From contig BSBM01000779.1 of NCBI GenBank assembly GCA_027924585.1, positions 14,411,001-14,475,000 of the forward strand: a stretch of DNA of 64,000 nucleotides. Direction: 5' to 3'. Shown here in pieces: positions 41,831 to 52,190 of the stretch. The notes beneath the pieces were generated by a model. The model had not been told where the DNA came from. It saw only the letters and a list, made by a program, of their open reading frames with translations, and did no database searches. The position numbers and the translations under genes are program-made. This DNA is from Larix kaempferi. Taxonomy: Eukaryota; Streptophyta; Pinopsida; Pinales; Pinaceae. The stretch's first letter is position 1. Each line of letters starts with the position of its first letter.

Positions 41831-43482
41831 TTTGTTTGGTATAAGTTTATCCCTTTTTCGGGCCGAGCAACCCCTTTTACGAAAAAGGCACTTAGGGAGT
41901 TTTCTGTTAAGCTCTTTTCTGACTCCTAAAACAATGAAAAGATCGCCGAGCAATCTTGCTTCCTTTCATGCTCGCTAAACGTATCTGAAAGGGCGTCTAC
42001 CTGGTATAAGTTTACCCCTTTTCCAGACCTTGTAGACTAAGTACGAAAAAGGTATACTCTAGTCACATCGGCTAGAAGAGTTCTCCATCCGCATCATTTT
42101 ATGCTTTTTCGGGCCTTGGAGACTAAACTTACGAAAAAGAAACACCAATAGAGTCCACTTACCGTTTTCAGACTCTCTAAACATGAAAGAAACCATGAGC
42201 ATGAGCCGTCTTAGGCTCACAAAATCCATAGGACCGTACCATTTCAGAGCACACTTTTATCCCTTCTTGGAGCTCATTAAAACTACGAAGAAGGAATCAA
42301 TGGTGCTCTTGGCGCCACGACAGATCACATCTACTCATTAGGTAGCTTCCCCATTTTGGTCTCCTTTGTTCAGAGTATTCTGCAGTATGTCACCTTGATA
42401 ATTCCTCGACGACACCTATCAGCTCGTCCTCCCCCCCAGAGTCAATATATACCATTCAGTCAAAGCAATAATCCCCACACCTACAAGTCAGTTCCCTACG
42501 CTGCCAGGTCAACCATGTCATCATGCTCTGAACAAAGGAAGTTTGAGTCTACCCATTTTTTGACCCAGTTATTTCCCATTCCCACAAGTACGTCAGTCCT
42601 ACCATCAGTACTACAACACTTCAGTTTTGCACCTCGTGCCCCTATCAAGGAAACATCATTGCCTTGTTAGTTGCTGGTCCCCCTCTGTCGACGACAACCA
42701 CATTTATTCCAGAGGATAGACCTAGAGGTCCCTGTGTCTTGGACTCATCCCCATTTATGATGAGTGCCTACGAATCATTTCGAGAAGAGTCCTCAGTGCC
42801 TCTCCAAATGGTTGTTTCTCACATGCTCGACTTCAACACCTTGATCGCATCGTTGAGACTCGCACAGGGCATTGGTCCGCTCAGTTATTCGTCGAAGACC
42901 CCGGATACCTTCTGACTCCTCCACATTTGAGAGTCTACCTTTGGATACAACCAGTTACACTGTTCCTATAGATATCCGGGTTGCGTATGGCGACAGTATT
43001 CAGATGTCCCCCAGTTTCATACTCCCTTGAGTACACAGTTACATTACTTCTCAGAGATGACTCATAATCTTTGAGTCCCTACAGATGTTGGACACCTTCA
43101 GTTTCAGCAGTTCACCAATTATTCCAGTGTATCAGTTATTGAGATCCGTTATGATCAGGAGTACATCCAAAAATAATGTCCCCCCTGGACCATTATGATG
43201 TACCAGTAGATTCTTTCTGTATTAGATCCCCCTTCTTGGGACTAATTGTTATGTATATGTCTTGATACGAGCATGGGAATGCCCACCTCGTCCATTATTA
43301 AAGATTATACCTCATTCACATTGAGGCCATGTAATATTTTTTATTTTTGCAGCTTCCAAGGGCCGTGGTTCCAGTCTCCAATCGGTCTCTTCTCCTTCCC
43401 AAAACCCTGAAAAAAGACAAAAGAACTATGATGTCTATCGGCCATACGATGAGCTCCTGCCCTCACACATCAGGGGGCAATC
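41831..43482 (+). other. Tat/Ogre 3' region and polypurine tract, no gene
   Basis: Contains a few diverged blocks of a TTTTTCGGGCC...ACGAAAAAGG theme (41850-42130) and broken short frames. The polypurine tract CAGGGGGCAATC at 43471-43482 abuts the 3' LTR. Confidence 0.55.
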
Positions 43483-44205
43483 TGTTAACACCTAAAAAGT
43501 GCTCACTAGCTCATTCCCTTATTCACATGACCCATTTGTCCACTTTTCCACCATCTGAGCCTCTGAAACCAACAAAAGGTCACCAAAAGACCTTAGTACA
43601 CCCCTTTTTCCATTAAAAAAGATTATTTTTCCTGAAAAGCATAAAAAACCCTCAAAAAGGGTCCAAATTCCCAAAAATATTAAAAAGGGAATTAAAATAT
43701 TAATTTTATTCAAAAAAGGAAAAAGGAGGGAAAAGTACCTAAACCATGTTGGTTAATACCATTTGGTTTCCACAAAACCACAAATGGTATTCCCCACCAC
43801 CAAAACCTATAAAAAGGTGGTAGGGGCTCCTCATTTCCCATCCATCCATTATCTCATCCTTATGCTGCTGAAATCTCCATTGAGCATTTTAGCCATTGAA
43901 GCAACCTTGGAGAAGGAGACCTCTTGGAGCTTGGAGCTACTCATCTTGGGAGTTGCTCAACATCAACCTTCACCATTGAAGGTATTATCGCAAGCACTTG
44001 CTTGCCCCCATTTTTCAATACAAATTCATTCTTTAATATTTTCTTGTTCTTGTTTTTTAAATGTTTACATTATTTGCTTAGATTCTTGCATAGATCCATG
44101 ATTAGTTTTGTTTAGTTTAATTAGTTATTTATTTCTATTTGAAACTGCTGCTACTAGTTAGCAGGTGCCCATAGCACTAAGCCTGGTTGCAAAACTGGGC
44201 CAACA
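43483..44205 (+). repeat. Tat/Ogre 3' LTR
   Basis: 723 bp, the same length as the 5' LTR, with about six substitutions and no indel noticed. Confidence 0.95.
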
Positions 44206-44210
44206 ATAGG
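44206..44210. repeat. Tat/Ogre target-site duplication, right copy (ATAGG)
   Basis: Matches 28604-28608. Confidence 0.92.
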
Positions 44211-44602
44211 AACCAGTGCTGCTCAGGGTCTTCTATCCCTGTTCCTCTAAAAGTTGGTAGCTTCATGTCATCACCCATCCTTCTTGTGCTAGGTTGAGGT
44301 GGAGGTGTTGTAGCAGTGCTTCTGGGATGGTTAAATAAAGGTGGTGCTGAGGTACTAGAAGTACCGTGTGGGCTACTAGAAGGTGTTACTGCGGGGTTAT
44401 ACTGAGCTCTGTCTGGATTTTGCGGTGTAAAGGGGTGATAAGGGATATGAGCACTCCCTTGTCTTTCTATATGGCTTCCTCTAGGAACTTGGCTATCTTC
44501 TGGGCTAGACTCAAAAGAATGCTGGTCAAGGCCTACTTTATACCGTTTTCCACTACGAGTGCAACCAATAAGTTCAGGATCACTATCAGAATCTGCGGAC
44601 AT
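44211..44602 (-). CDS. Gag N-terminal part, Gypsy-B
   Basis: Starts at ATG 44602 (MSADSDSDPELIGCTRSGK). A Ser/Pro-rich low-complexity segment follows, then the capsid start (MGDDMKLPTFRGTGIEDPEQ) just before the insertion point. It continues at 28603. The reading frame is preserved across the 15,602-bp insertion when one target copy is removed. Confidence 0.85.
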
Positions 44603-45314
44603 TACTTGTCTATGCTATTCATCGGAAGCTATGCATAGTTATGCTTTTTCATACAGAAGCATTTTAATCCACAAGTTCAGAGAATTTAAGAACTTACCTC
44701 TGTGTGCTTGGAAGAAAATCCTCTTAGCTTCACTGAAACTCTTTCTTGTATCTACTGCAAACTCAGTGATGAAACCTTCCAGTAGACTATTCAACCAAAT
44801 AGTCTATTGCGCGGGACACAGAATTGTCTACCCGCTTCAAAATACTGACTAGCTCAGGCGTCCAAGCGACGGGTCGATCAACATGCACAGTGGGGTCTAG
44901 TATCTACTAACTTGGCTATCCAAGCATGCAACTCAAGTGCAAATGTGACAAAGAAAATTTCGTGAAGGTCAGTATAGATATACTTCTGCAACCAGTCTTC
45001 TGTCTGGAGCCTAGAGCTTTCTATTTTCTTGTTCAACGAACTCTTTGGCCTTTAAATCAAACCAGTCTTCAATTTCTTTAGCTGTAGGATTCTAGTAACA
45101 CATTTGTTAGCTGAGCAAGTCTCAGGGAAACAGAACCATTTGTTGGCTTCAGCAACAATCTCAGACGTCGCGGAAATAGTAAGTCTCATAGTAACAAGTC
45201 ACGCGGCAACGGAACCATTTGTTGGCTCCTTCTTTCTCTGGGTTTCGCCTCACTCTCGCACGTCGTCGAAATAACAAGTCTCACAGTAACAAGTCACGAG
45301 GCAACGGAACCATT
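44603..45314 (-). promoter_or_regulatory. Gypsy-B leader with primer-binding site
   Basis: On the minus strand, two bases after the 5' LTR, TGGTTCCGTTGCC (45312-45300) is the likely primer site; it starts TGG as expected for pairing to a tRNA CCA end. The matching tRNA was not identified. The rest of the leader down to the gag ATG shows no ORF of note. Confidence 0.6.
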
Positions 45315-45320
45315 TGTTGG
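45115..45320. repeat. Triplicated LTR-end/primer-site junction
   Basis: GGAACCATTTGTTGG or close variants occur with TGTTGG starting at 45141, 45220 and 45315; only the last begins the true LTR. The flanking CAAGTCTCA..GTAACAAGTCACG..GCAAC segment is also repeated. The units are about 79 and 95 bp. Confidence 0.75.
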
Positions 45321-46743
45321 ATGCTTTTTGGGGCAGACCCGGGTTTTAATGAAGCACAGCAACAAAACCCCTTGGCGCACTGGCCCTCTCGGCAACGAGT
45401 TGTGCAGCAGCTCGAGGTCTCACCCGAAGTGGCTATGGGGGGGGCTAAGGAATCAGATTTCCTTAACCTAGGCGACGCGGAGACTGTTCTCTCTTCCTCG
45501 ACGATTCCTCAAAGTAGACTGTCTGACTTTTCGCAGACACCTCAGCGTAACTGCGCTGAAATCCCACTCAACAGCCTAGCTGCGCGACATCTCCATTTCG
45601 GTGCACGAGGCAACTATCCCCCTGCATCGACGCTCTATGTATCTTTTCTGCCCGCATGCCCAGCGCAGTAATGCATTCCTCTATCACTACGACGACAGCA
45701 TTCTACAAGATTCTTCGACACTTAACGATTATAGTTACCAAGGAAGCTTCACGAACTCACTTAACACTCATAAAGATAATGCAAGATTCATGTATACACA
45801 GGTAGTGAACTAAAATAGGCAATCACTCAACACAGCATCATAACAACAAGAAGTATGAAGTTCACCTCCTCGGGGAAAACCATGTCCACGGGAGTGTTAT
45901 ATTAACCAGAAAAATGATAGAGTTACACAATATGCTGCGCACATAGCTGCAGCCTTAGATATTTCCAGGAAACTCCACGCACACAGCTGGGAGCCCTTCT
46001 CTCGATCTAGTCTCTTTCTCTTAGAGATTACAATATAGTTCAGATGTCGACTCAGACTGTTTGCAACTCAAGGATTTAGCTTCACAGATATCCAGTTCTA
46101 CTCTCGCCTTCTAACAACACAATAGAAGACTTACTACCTAGCTAGCTTATCTCAAACAGCTAACCTGCGTCTCAGCATCTAAAGGCTAGCTAACTGACTA
46201 ACATCTAACTTTTACAATTACACATATATATAGGTGGCCATGACGGTCGCACCTTTACAATTCTGTGGGCCTTTCCCAACAGTAATCCCCAAAAACCCTA
46301 ACCACAGACATGGCTAGGTGTACTGTAGGCGCCGCTTGCAGTCATGTCGCCGCTTCCTGCAGGTTCCGTGACTTCCGGCACAGATTGCGGGTATGGGCGC
46401 CTTATCCTTCGCCTTCAATGCTTTGTTCCATTGCTCCTCCTTGATCCGAGCAACCATAACTTCTGTACTTAGCCTTAAATGAGGGTAGCTGAGCCCTCTA
46501 CTCCGTCGCTTCATTTATTATGGTAGCTGAGCTTTCTATTCAGCCACATTCATTCTTCTATGACGTGCGCGCTAGTTCCAGTCCGTAATCTGCATTGAGC
46601 TCATCCATCTGGCACCGTACTGCGCACCGTTTCCTTCTGCCCAAAATTTGGTGTTTATTCAAAATTAGCACTTTCCCTTCAACACTTGTGCTTTTTTTTT
46701 CAAAATTCGCAGCTTTACCATAGCTGCGGCCTAGGCTCCAACA
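45315..46743 (-). repeat. Gypsy-B 5' LTR
   Basis: 1429 bp, TGTTGG...CCAACA on the plus strand, partner of 17987-19421. Minus-strand TATATATA at 46225-46232 is the promoter TATA box for gag-pol. Confidence 0.93.
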
Positions 46744-46748
46744 CTCTG
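46744..46748. repeat. Gypsy-B target-site duplication, right copy (CTCTG)
   Basis: Matches 17982-17986. Confidence 0.85.
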
Positions 46749-47960
46749 CAATTGGTTTCTACAACTTTTGCTATCCCTTGAAAATAGCAGAAAGTTAAAA
46801 ACAAGGCATTGAATTCTCGTCTTTCTTCCTAGATATTAGTGAATGTTTGGAATTATGAGGATTTTGCTGGTAGCATTGATTACTATGTAAGGAGTACTGT
46901 TTTGTTTCACTATATTCCAACAATTGGGTTTGAGCCTTTGTGCATGACTTCTGAGTCTTGCTTGGAGCTTTCTTCCTAGGTAATATTTTTGTGCAAAGTA
47001 TTGAATTCGAGACTGCTGAGTCAGTGTGGAATGTAGTAGACAAAATTGGTCACGTTGTCTACAGCTCTAAGATTGGAATTGTGTGTGTGGTGAGACTCTG
47101 TTGCACAAAGCTTTTCAGAGCCTTTTTGTACTGTGCTTGTTTCCTTTCATATTTTTTATCAGAGGAATTTTCTACCAGTCCCTATATTTTAGCTCTTTTA
47201 AGCTTTATCAGTTTGTTGTCTCGATGGAAATGGATCTGGAAATTGGTAACAAGGATCAATTTGATCATTTGCCCAAGAAAAACTAAGAAAGGCAGAAGAG
47301 AAACAAAGACACTGATATGCAGGATTTAGTAAAAAGGGAGAAGGTTTGGGAGGATCAGTGTCAGAGATCGGCTAGTTGATCATATTCATCATGATTATAT
47401 GGATGCTCAGGTCACCCATCAGAAAAAGAAACTTTCAAATGCAGAAATTGAGATCAAATTCTGGAAGGAAAATTTATGACATTTGAAAAAGAACTCAACT
47501 ACTTGAATAATGCTTGGCAAGGTTCTGAAGTAGAGTTGACTTCATGGAATTTAAAGAATGAAGCAGGGCTGGTTTTTACTATGAGCTCAGATTCAGATGT
47601 GAAGATTTTCGATGAGAAGAATGATGCTAAGGATATCTCCTCTCTTCAATTTCCACCAAATTCAGAATAATGACTAAACATTATCTGAAATTCAGGAATC
47701 TCCCCTCTTCTATGATGATTAATGAAGTGAAAATGTATTTGCCAGTTAGTACTTTAATAGAATTTATACCAGTCAGGCCTTTAGTAACAACTGGAATCTG
47801 AATTAATGTAACTATTTTGTAATAGATTTTGATCATAGATCCAGAAAGACCTATGAATTACTACTCATTTTGACTGCAACAATTTTGTAACAACAGGTCT
47901 TCCGGTCCAGCCAAGACCTCTCTTATATATATATAAAAACACAGTTTCCATTTGTGTTAA
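46749..47960. other. Unassigned segment with weak plus-strand coding signal
   Basis: By position its left end continues the DNA into which Gypsy-B inserted, next to the chromovirus gag N-terminus, but no further gag, primer site or LTR could be identified. On the plus strand 47220-47670 looks like broken coding sequence rich in Lys, Glu and Asp, ending in a 64-aa ORF (47476-47670, with SDSDVKIFDEKNDAKD). A (TA)n tract lies at 47925-47935. It may be a remnant of another retroelement. No family is assigned. Confidence 0.25.
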
Positions 47961-49734
47961 AAAAATGATGTTATTTTAGTGGATACGGATATTTTTATTG
48001 TCATCGGTTACCATGTGAATGATATACTTTTAACTAATGGATTTTTCAGTGAACTAATGAGATACCTGCACAAGAACCCGACGTTCATACAATACAGTCT
48101 ACTCTGGAAATGCACCAGTAGAGAGCAACTAAGTGAAATTTCAAGACATTGACTGAAATTCTAAAAGACAAACATGGAATCAAGTTCAATGGTGATCGCA
48201 TTTGGTTGTACTCCTATTCTAATTTTTGTTACTAAACAACCATGAGAAGTTGTGTGCAACATATTAGCTACACAATTATGAAAATAGGGGAAACTTGTGT
48301 CCTTATACCTACTAAAGGTTAAGCCTCCAATCAAAAGAATTTCTATGCTTAGCTAGAAATTATAGCGCTCTTTAAAATGCCAAAAAACATTAGGAACATA
48401 TCATCAAAACATGACAAAGTTCTAGGATGCATGCTATGATGCATTTTAATATCTAAGCATTTCTGATGTCAAAAAATATTTGTAAATAGAAAGTACATTA
48501 AAGATGTCAGCTATTTCTGAATCTCTCCATGAACTGGAAGTGAGCCTTGGCCAAAAAACAGAGGAAGTTTAAAAAACTGCCTTCTAGAAACTTGTTTGAC
48601 TTAGGATACATAGACTCCAATTTTCCATAGTGGATTTTGCATGCAAAGCTTGTGTTGAATAATCCATTACAACAGCTTCAACCTAATACAATGGAACTTC
48701 ACAAAACCAAAAACTGACATGAGATGTTTCTTCTATAAAATGCAAGAAACCAGTAAAATGAATGGTTAATTATTTTTATGATATTCACTCTTTTTTCTTC
48801 TTGAACCCTCTCTTTATTTAGAACATGAAAATACAATGTCTTCAACAACAAAGCTACTACACAACTTGCAATATTATTATCAGAGAAGAATGAAAACCAA
48901 CAATTCTTGGAGCCAAAATTACAACCAAACAGAATACCCTATACCATTTATAACACTACATAAGGGAAGGATTCGTGTTTAAAGGAAAAAAAATTATAAT
49001 AAATTGACCAAACTTGATTTTAGTGAGTATCTAATGTCAAAGTCAATGAGGCAAACTACATCAACTATGTTAACAAAAGCACATACAACTAATAGGAATG
49101 ATTTAATGAATAAAAAAATAATGAAGTTCCTAGGCTACTCAAATTTATCTCACTGGCAATGGTACATAAAGATTGATCCCTTACATCAAGGAAAACAAAA
49201 GAAAAAAATAGCAATTAGATCAACACTACTGCCAACATTACGTCCATTAATTAACTATCCCCATAGATACAAAATAAATTGGTACTCAACTAATTGGAAG
49301 AACAACAATGCCTGAGATAAGTCTATTGTTGTACTTGCTTCTATGATGTGGAAAATATAAGTTCAGTTCAAATTAAGCGCTAATGTAGGTAGAATCGTTA
49401 GACCATTCTAAGCTCTTGCATAAGTGTTTTATGGTCTTGTGTAAGTGTTCTTCCCTTTCTGCTAGTATGAAAGAGATAGAATTGCAATGCAAGAAATCCA
49501 TGCATATCCAAGGAACTAGAGCAACAAGGTTTCAATTGAAAAATAGAAATTGAGAAAGAAGAAATCAAAGCAATACCATCCATGGAAATCATTGCCCATC
49601 AAAATAGATCTATCAATGCAAAGACCCTAGCTCAATGACTCATGTGCAACTCTGTTTCTATGAAGCAGTGTTGCAAATATTGGCGATATATTGCTGACAT
49701 TATGATATCTCACTATTCTCTAATCTCCACAATA
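47961..49734. other. No gene seen
   Basis: AT-rich DNA with short frames only. A 103-codon plus-strand frame at 49004-49315 is Lys/Asn/Thr-rich, as expected by chance in AT-rich sequence. Confidence 0.4.
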
Positions 49735-49739
49735 ACATC
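49735..49739. repeat. Array target-site duplication, left copy (ACATC)
   Basis: ACATC directly before the first LTR, matched at 56912-56916 directly after the last. The shared context extends to TAACATC. Confidence 0.82.
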
Positions 49740-50343
49740 TGATGCAGAGCATCCATGGTTCAAACGGAGTGTTGAGGAATCAATTAGATGCCAGACAGGT
49801 CTGCAATCTAGGGGATCAGATCTGGTAGGTGAGCGATCAGTGCTGCGGGAATTCGGGGAGTGACATTTGGCGAACATGGGAAGTGATAAAACGTGGATCT
49901 CTACGAAAGAGATGGCAGCTTCGATTTTGGTTTTGGCTTCTGGTTTGCTGTTTGGATTTTGGTTTCGCTGCATTCGAAAATCCAACCAGAGTATCGTTTT
50001 TCATTCAGTTTTGATAGGAATTATTTGAAGGGCCTATGCACCGGCTCAGTCTTTAATAAATCAGGACCTACGCATCCTGTAGGAATGTTTTTTAGAATTT
50101 CATTAGATTGGTTTTGCTCCTTTCGGAGAGAGCGAGAGCGCTAGGGTTGATTCTTTGTCCTCTCTTGAATGTTTATGAGCTAGAGTTCTAAATAGTTTGT
50201 TGGATTTGACAGTGAATAAAAAGTCTGTGTGTTTCGGTTGAATTCTGGCACTTTTGTGTACGGATCTCTGTTTTCCATCTTAAACATTTTCCTGTGAGGT
50301 TTATAGGATCTAGTTTCCTCTGCAGTTGGGAGTGATTGCATTA
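49740..50343 (+). repeat. Array LTR A
   Basis: TGATGCAG...TTGCATTA, 604 bp. The termini form an imperfect inverted repeat (TGATGCAG against CTGCATTA) with TG...TA ends. Confidence 0.88.
49876..50028 (+). CDS. Small LTR-borne ORF with one membrane segment
   Basis: A frame of about 50 codons, starting MGSDK, is present in all four LTRs (ATGs at 49876, 51410, 53927 and 56444). It contains a hydrophobic run, ASILVLASGLLFGFWF in copy A, followed by Lys/Arg-rich residues, like a single-pass membrane microprotein. Copy B is truncated by a stop after about 36 codons. Copies differ at several residues while keeping the hydrophobic run. Its position inside the LTR may be coincidental. No homologue is recognised. 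Confidence 0.3.
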   Translation: MGSDKTWISTKEMAASILVLASGLLFGFWFRCIRKSNQSIVFHSVLIGII

Positions 50344-50345
50344 TT

Positions 50346-50357
50346 TGGTATCAGAGC
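50346..50357 (+). promoter_or_regulatory. tRNA-iMet primer-binding site, unit 1
   Basis: TGGTATCAGAGC, the standard plant initiator-Met primer site, three bases after the LTR end. Copies: 51879-51890 (last base changed to A) and 54397-54408. Confidence 0.9.
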
Positions 50358-50408
50358 AAATAAGATGACCATGAGGAGGCAGCTGTCCAAGCTGTTACAA
50401 AGGAATCG

Positions 50409-51332
50409 TTGTCTCAACTGTCAGAAGCCTCTGACACACCTGTACCAGCTGCTCAGATGGTAGATACCGATGGAATGAATGTTCAACCAACAACAACATA
50501 TATGAATGGAGTAGAAAATTCATCAGTGAGGCCAATGAGGATAGAAGAGAGTGCAATCAAGGAAGAGCTTGTTCTTGAAGATGAAGCTACAGTAAGTGTG
50601 GAATCAGGAAAGTTAGGACAGGAAGTTCAAGATGAATGCCAGCAGGAAGAAATGCATGAGCAACAACAGGAAGAGGGGGAAGATGACACATATGAAGAAG
50701 CTGCTGATCTCCCATTAGATGATCAGCAAGAGGTACATGATAACAAAGTACTAGATGGAAAAGAAAAGGGAGGAGAGGAAAAATATTTTGGAGAGCAAGG
50801 AGCATCTCAACCAGTTTTGGCAAAAGATGAGGAAATGTTTGATGAAACTGAGGAGGAACACTAGCTGGAAGATGTAAATTCATTCACAAAGGAGCAGGAA
50901 CAAATTCTTCCATTGTTGGAAGAACAAATGGTTGAGCAATGCATAAAGAGTGTGGCTGAAGATGTAGACAGACCATCGGATTGGGATGTTGGGAAGGAAA
51001 ATTTCTCCTTTAGTGAAAATAAGGACGACAAGGTTGCAGCAAAAGAGAAAATTGCTTATTGGAAGTTCTTGCATGTAGGAATTGAGGTGCCAAGGAAGGA
51101 TATTGAACAAGGTGTAACAGAGAAAATAGGTAGTGTTCCAATGGTCAATACGGTAATTCGACTACTGTTGTGTAAGATTCTATGGTTGTATTTTGATCGA
51201 TGGAGAAAGTTGAAGAAAATAGAGCATAAGGCTATGAACCAGGAGGTTCATAATTCTTTAAACGAAGGGAGTATGATGCAGAGCATCCACGGTTCCAACG
51301 GAGCCTTGAGGAATCAATTAGACACCAGATAG
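50409..51332 (+). pseudogene. Acidic ORF of array unit 1, N-terminally deleted
   Basis: Corresponds to the C-terminal part (about 300 residues) of the array protein. A deletion of about 984 bp joins the primer-site region directly to mid-ORF sequence near 50365. A TAG at 50862 interrupts it. The C-terminal part is as in units 2 and 3, ending NQLDTR with the last 19 codons inside LTR B. Confidence 0.8.
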
Positions 51333-51876
51333 GTCCACAATATGAGGGATCAGATCTGGTAGGTGAGCGATCAATACTGCAGGAATTTGGGGAGTGACAT
51401 TTGGCAAACATGGGCAGTGATAAAATGGGGATCTCTACAAAAGAGACGGCAACTTCGATTTTTGTTTTGGCTTTTGGTTTGCTATTTGGATTTTGGTTTT
51501 ACTGCATTCAAAAATCCAACTAGAGTATCGTTTTTCATTCAGTTTTGATAGGATTTATTTGAAGGGCCTACACACCCATTCAATCTTTAATAAATTAGGA
51601 CCTACGCGTCCTGTAGGAATGTTTTTTAGAATTTCTTTAGATTGTTTTGCTCCTTTCGGAGAGAGCGAGAGCGCTAGGGATGATTCTCTGTCCTCTCGTG
51701 AATGTTTATGACCTGGAGTTCTAAATAGTTTGTTGGATTTGACAGTCAATAAAAAGTCTGTGTGTTTTGGTTGAACTCTGGTACTTCTGTGTATAGATCT
51801 CTGTTTTCCATCTTAATCATTTTCCTGTGAGGTTTACAAGATACAGTTTTCTCTGTAGTTGGGAGTGACGACATTA
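51274..51876 (+). repeat. Array LTR B
   Basis: TGATGCAG...GACATTA, aligned throughout with LTRs A, C and D. It is more diverged at the 3' end. Confidence 0.87.
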
Positions 51877-52190
51877 TTTGGTATCAGAGAAAACCACACA
51901 GGCCCAGAGGGGAATCCATTGTTGCAGGCTTACCGCTGGAGACTTAGCTACTGAAACTGGAGATTTGGTTCCATAGAACTAAGTAATCTCGGAGGAGACG
52001 AAGAGTTGGTTCGAGACTAGAACCAAGTGTGCTCAGAGAAGCACTAGATTGCTCAGAGAAGAACTAGACTACACAGAGGTGCATTATTATTGTTACCAAT
52101 GGAATTGGATATGGAAAGCCATATTGTGAACAACTGTAAGAGAACAAGTTGTTGAGAAGCCAAAGAGAGATTGGCAAGTAAAAATTAAAA

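Larger units (their letters stand above)
28609..44205 (+). mobile_element. Tat/Ogre-type Ty3/gypsy retrotransposon, 15.6 kb
   Basis: Two 723-bp LTRs differ at about six sites, with an ATAGG target duplication, a TGGCGACTCCGC primer site of the Tat/Ogre type, and a CAGGGGGCAATC polypurine tract before the 3' LTR. Plus-strand order: long leader, gag, protease, RT, RNase H, integrase, separate RNase H. A 4.8-kb 3' region follows with three repeat arrays and an antisense gene. The gag-pol frame is continuous from 31221 to 38171 without frameshift but has eight in-frame stops. It lies inside the gag of Gypsy-B in opposite orientation and is the youngest LTR element here. Confidence 0.93.
17987..46743 (-). 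mobile_element. Gypsy-B: Ty3/gypsy LTR retrotransposon with accessory ORF, interrupted
   Basis: Two LTRs of 1435 and 1429 bp are bounded by TG...CA and a CTCTG target duplication. Removing the nested Tat/Ogre insertion leaves about 13.2 kb, long for a gypsy element. Minus-strand order: 5' LTR (46743-45315), primer site, leader, gag, five zinc knuckles, protease, second gag-like domain, RT, RNase H, integrase, promoter-like spacer, accessory ORF, 3' LTR (19421-17987). Gag-pol keeps one reading frame with no frameshift seen. I counted 15 stops in gag-pol and the accessory ORF: 13 TAG, one TGA and one TAA. By eye the LTRs differ at about 4-5% of sites. Confidence 0.92.

Noticed and set aside
47920-47940. 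TATATATATATAAAA at 47925 as a promoter
   Set aside because: Simple TA repeat with no coding frame downstream that looks real.
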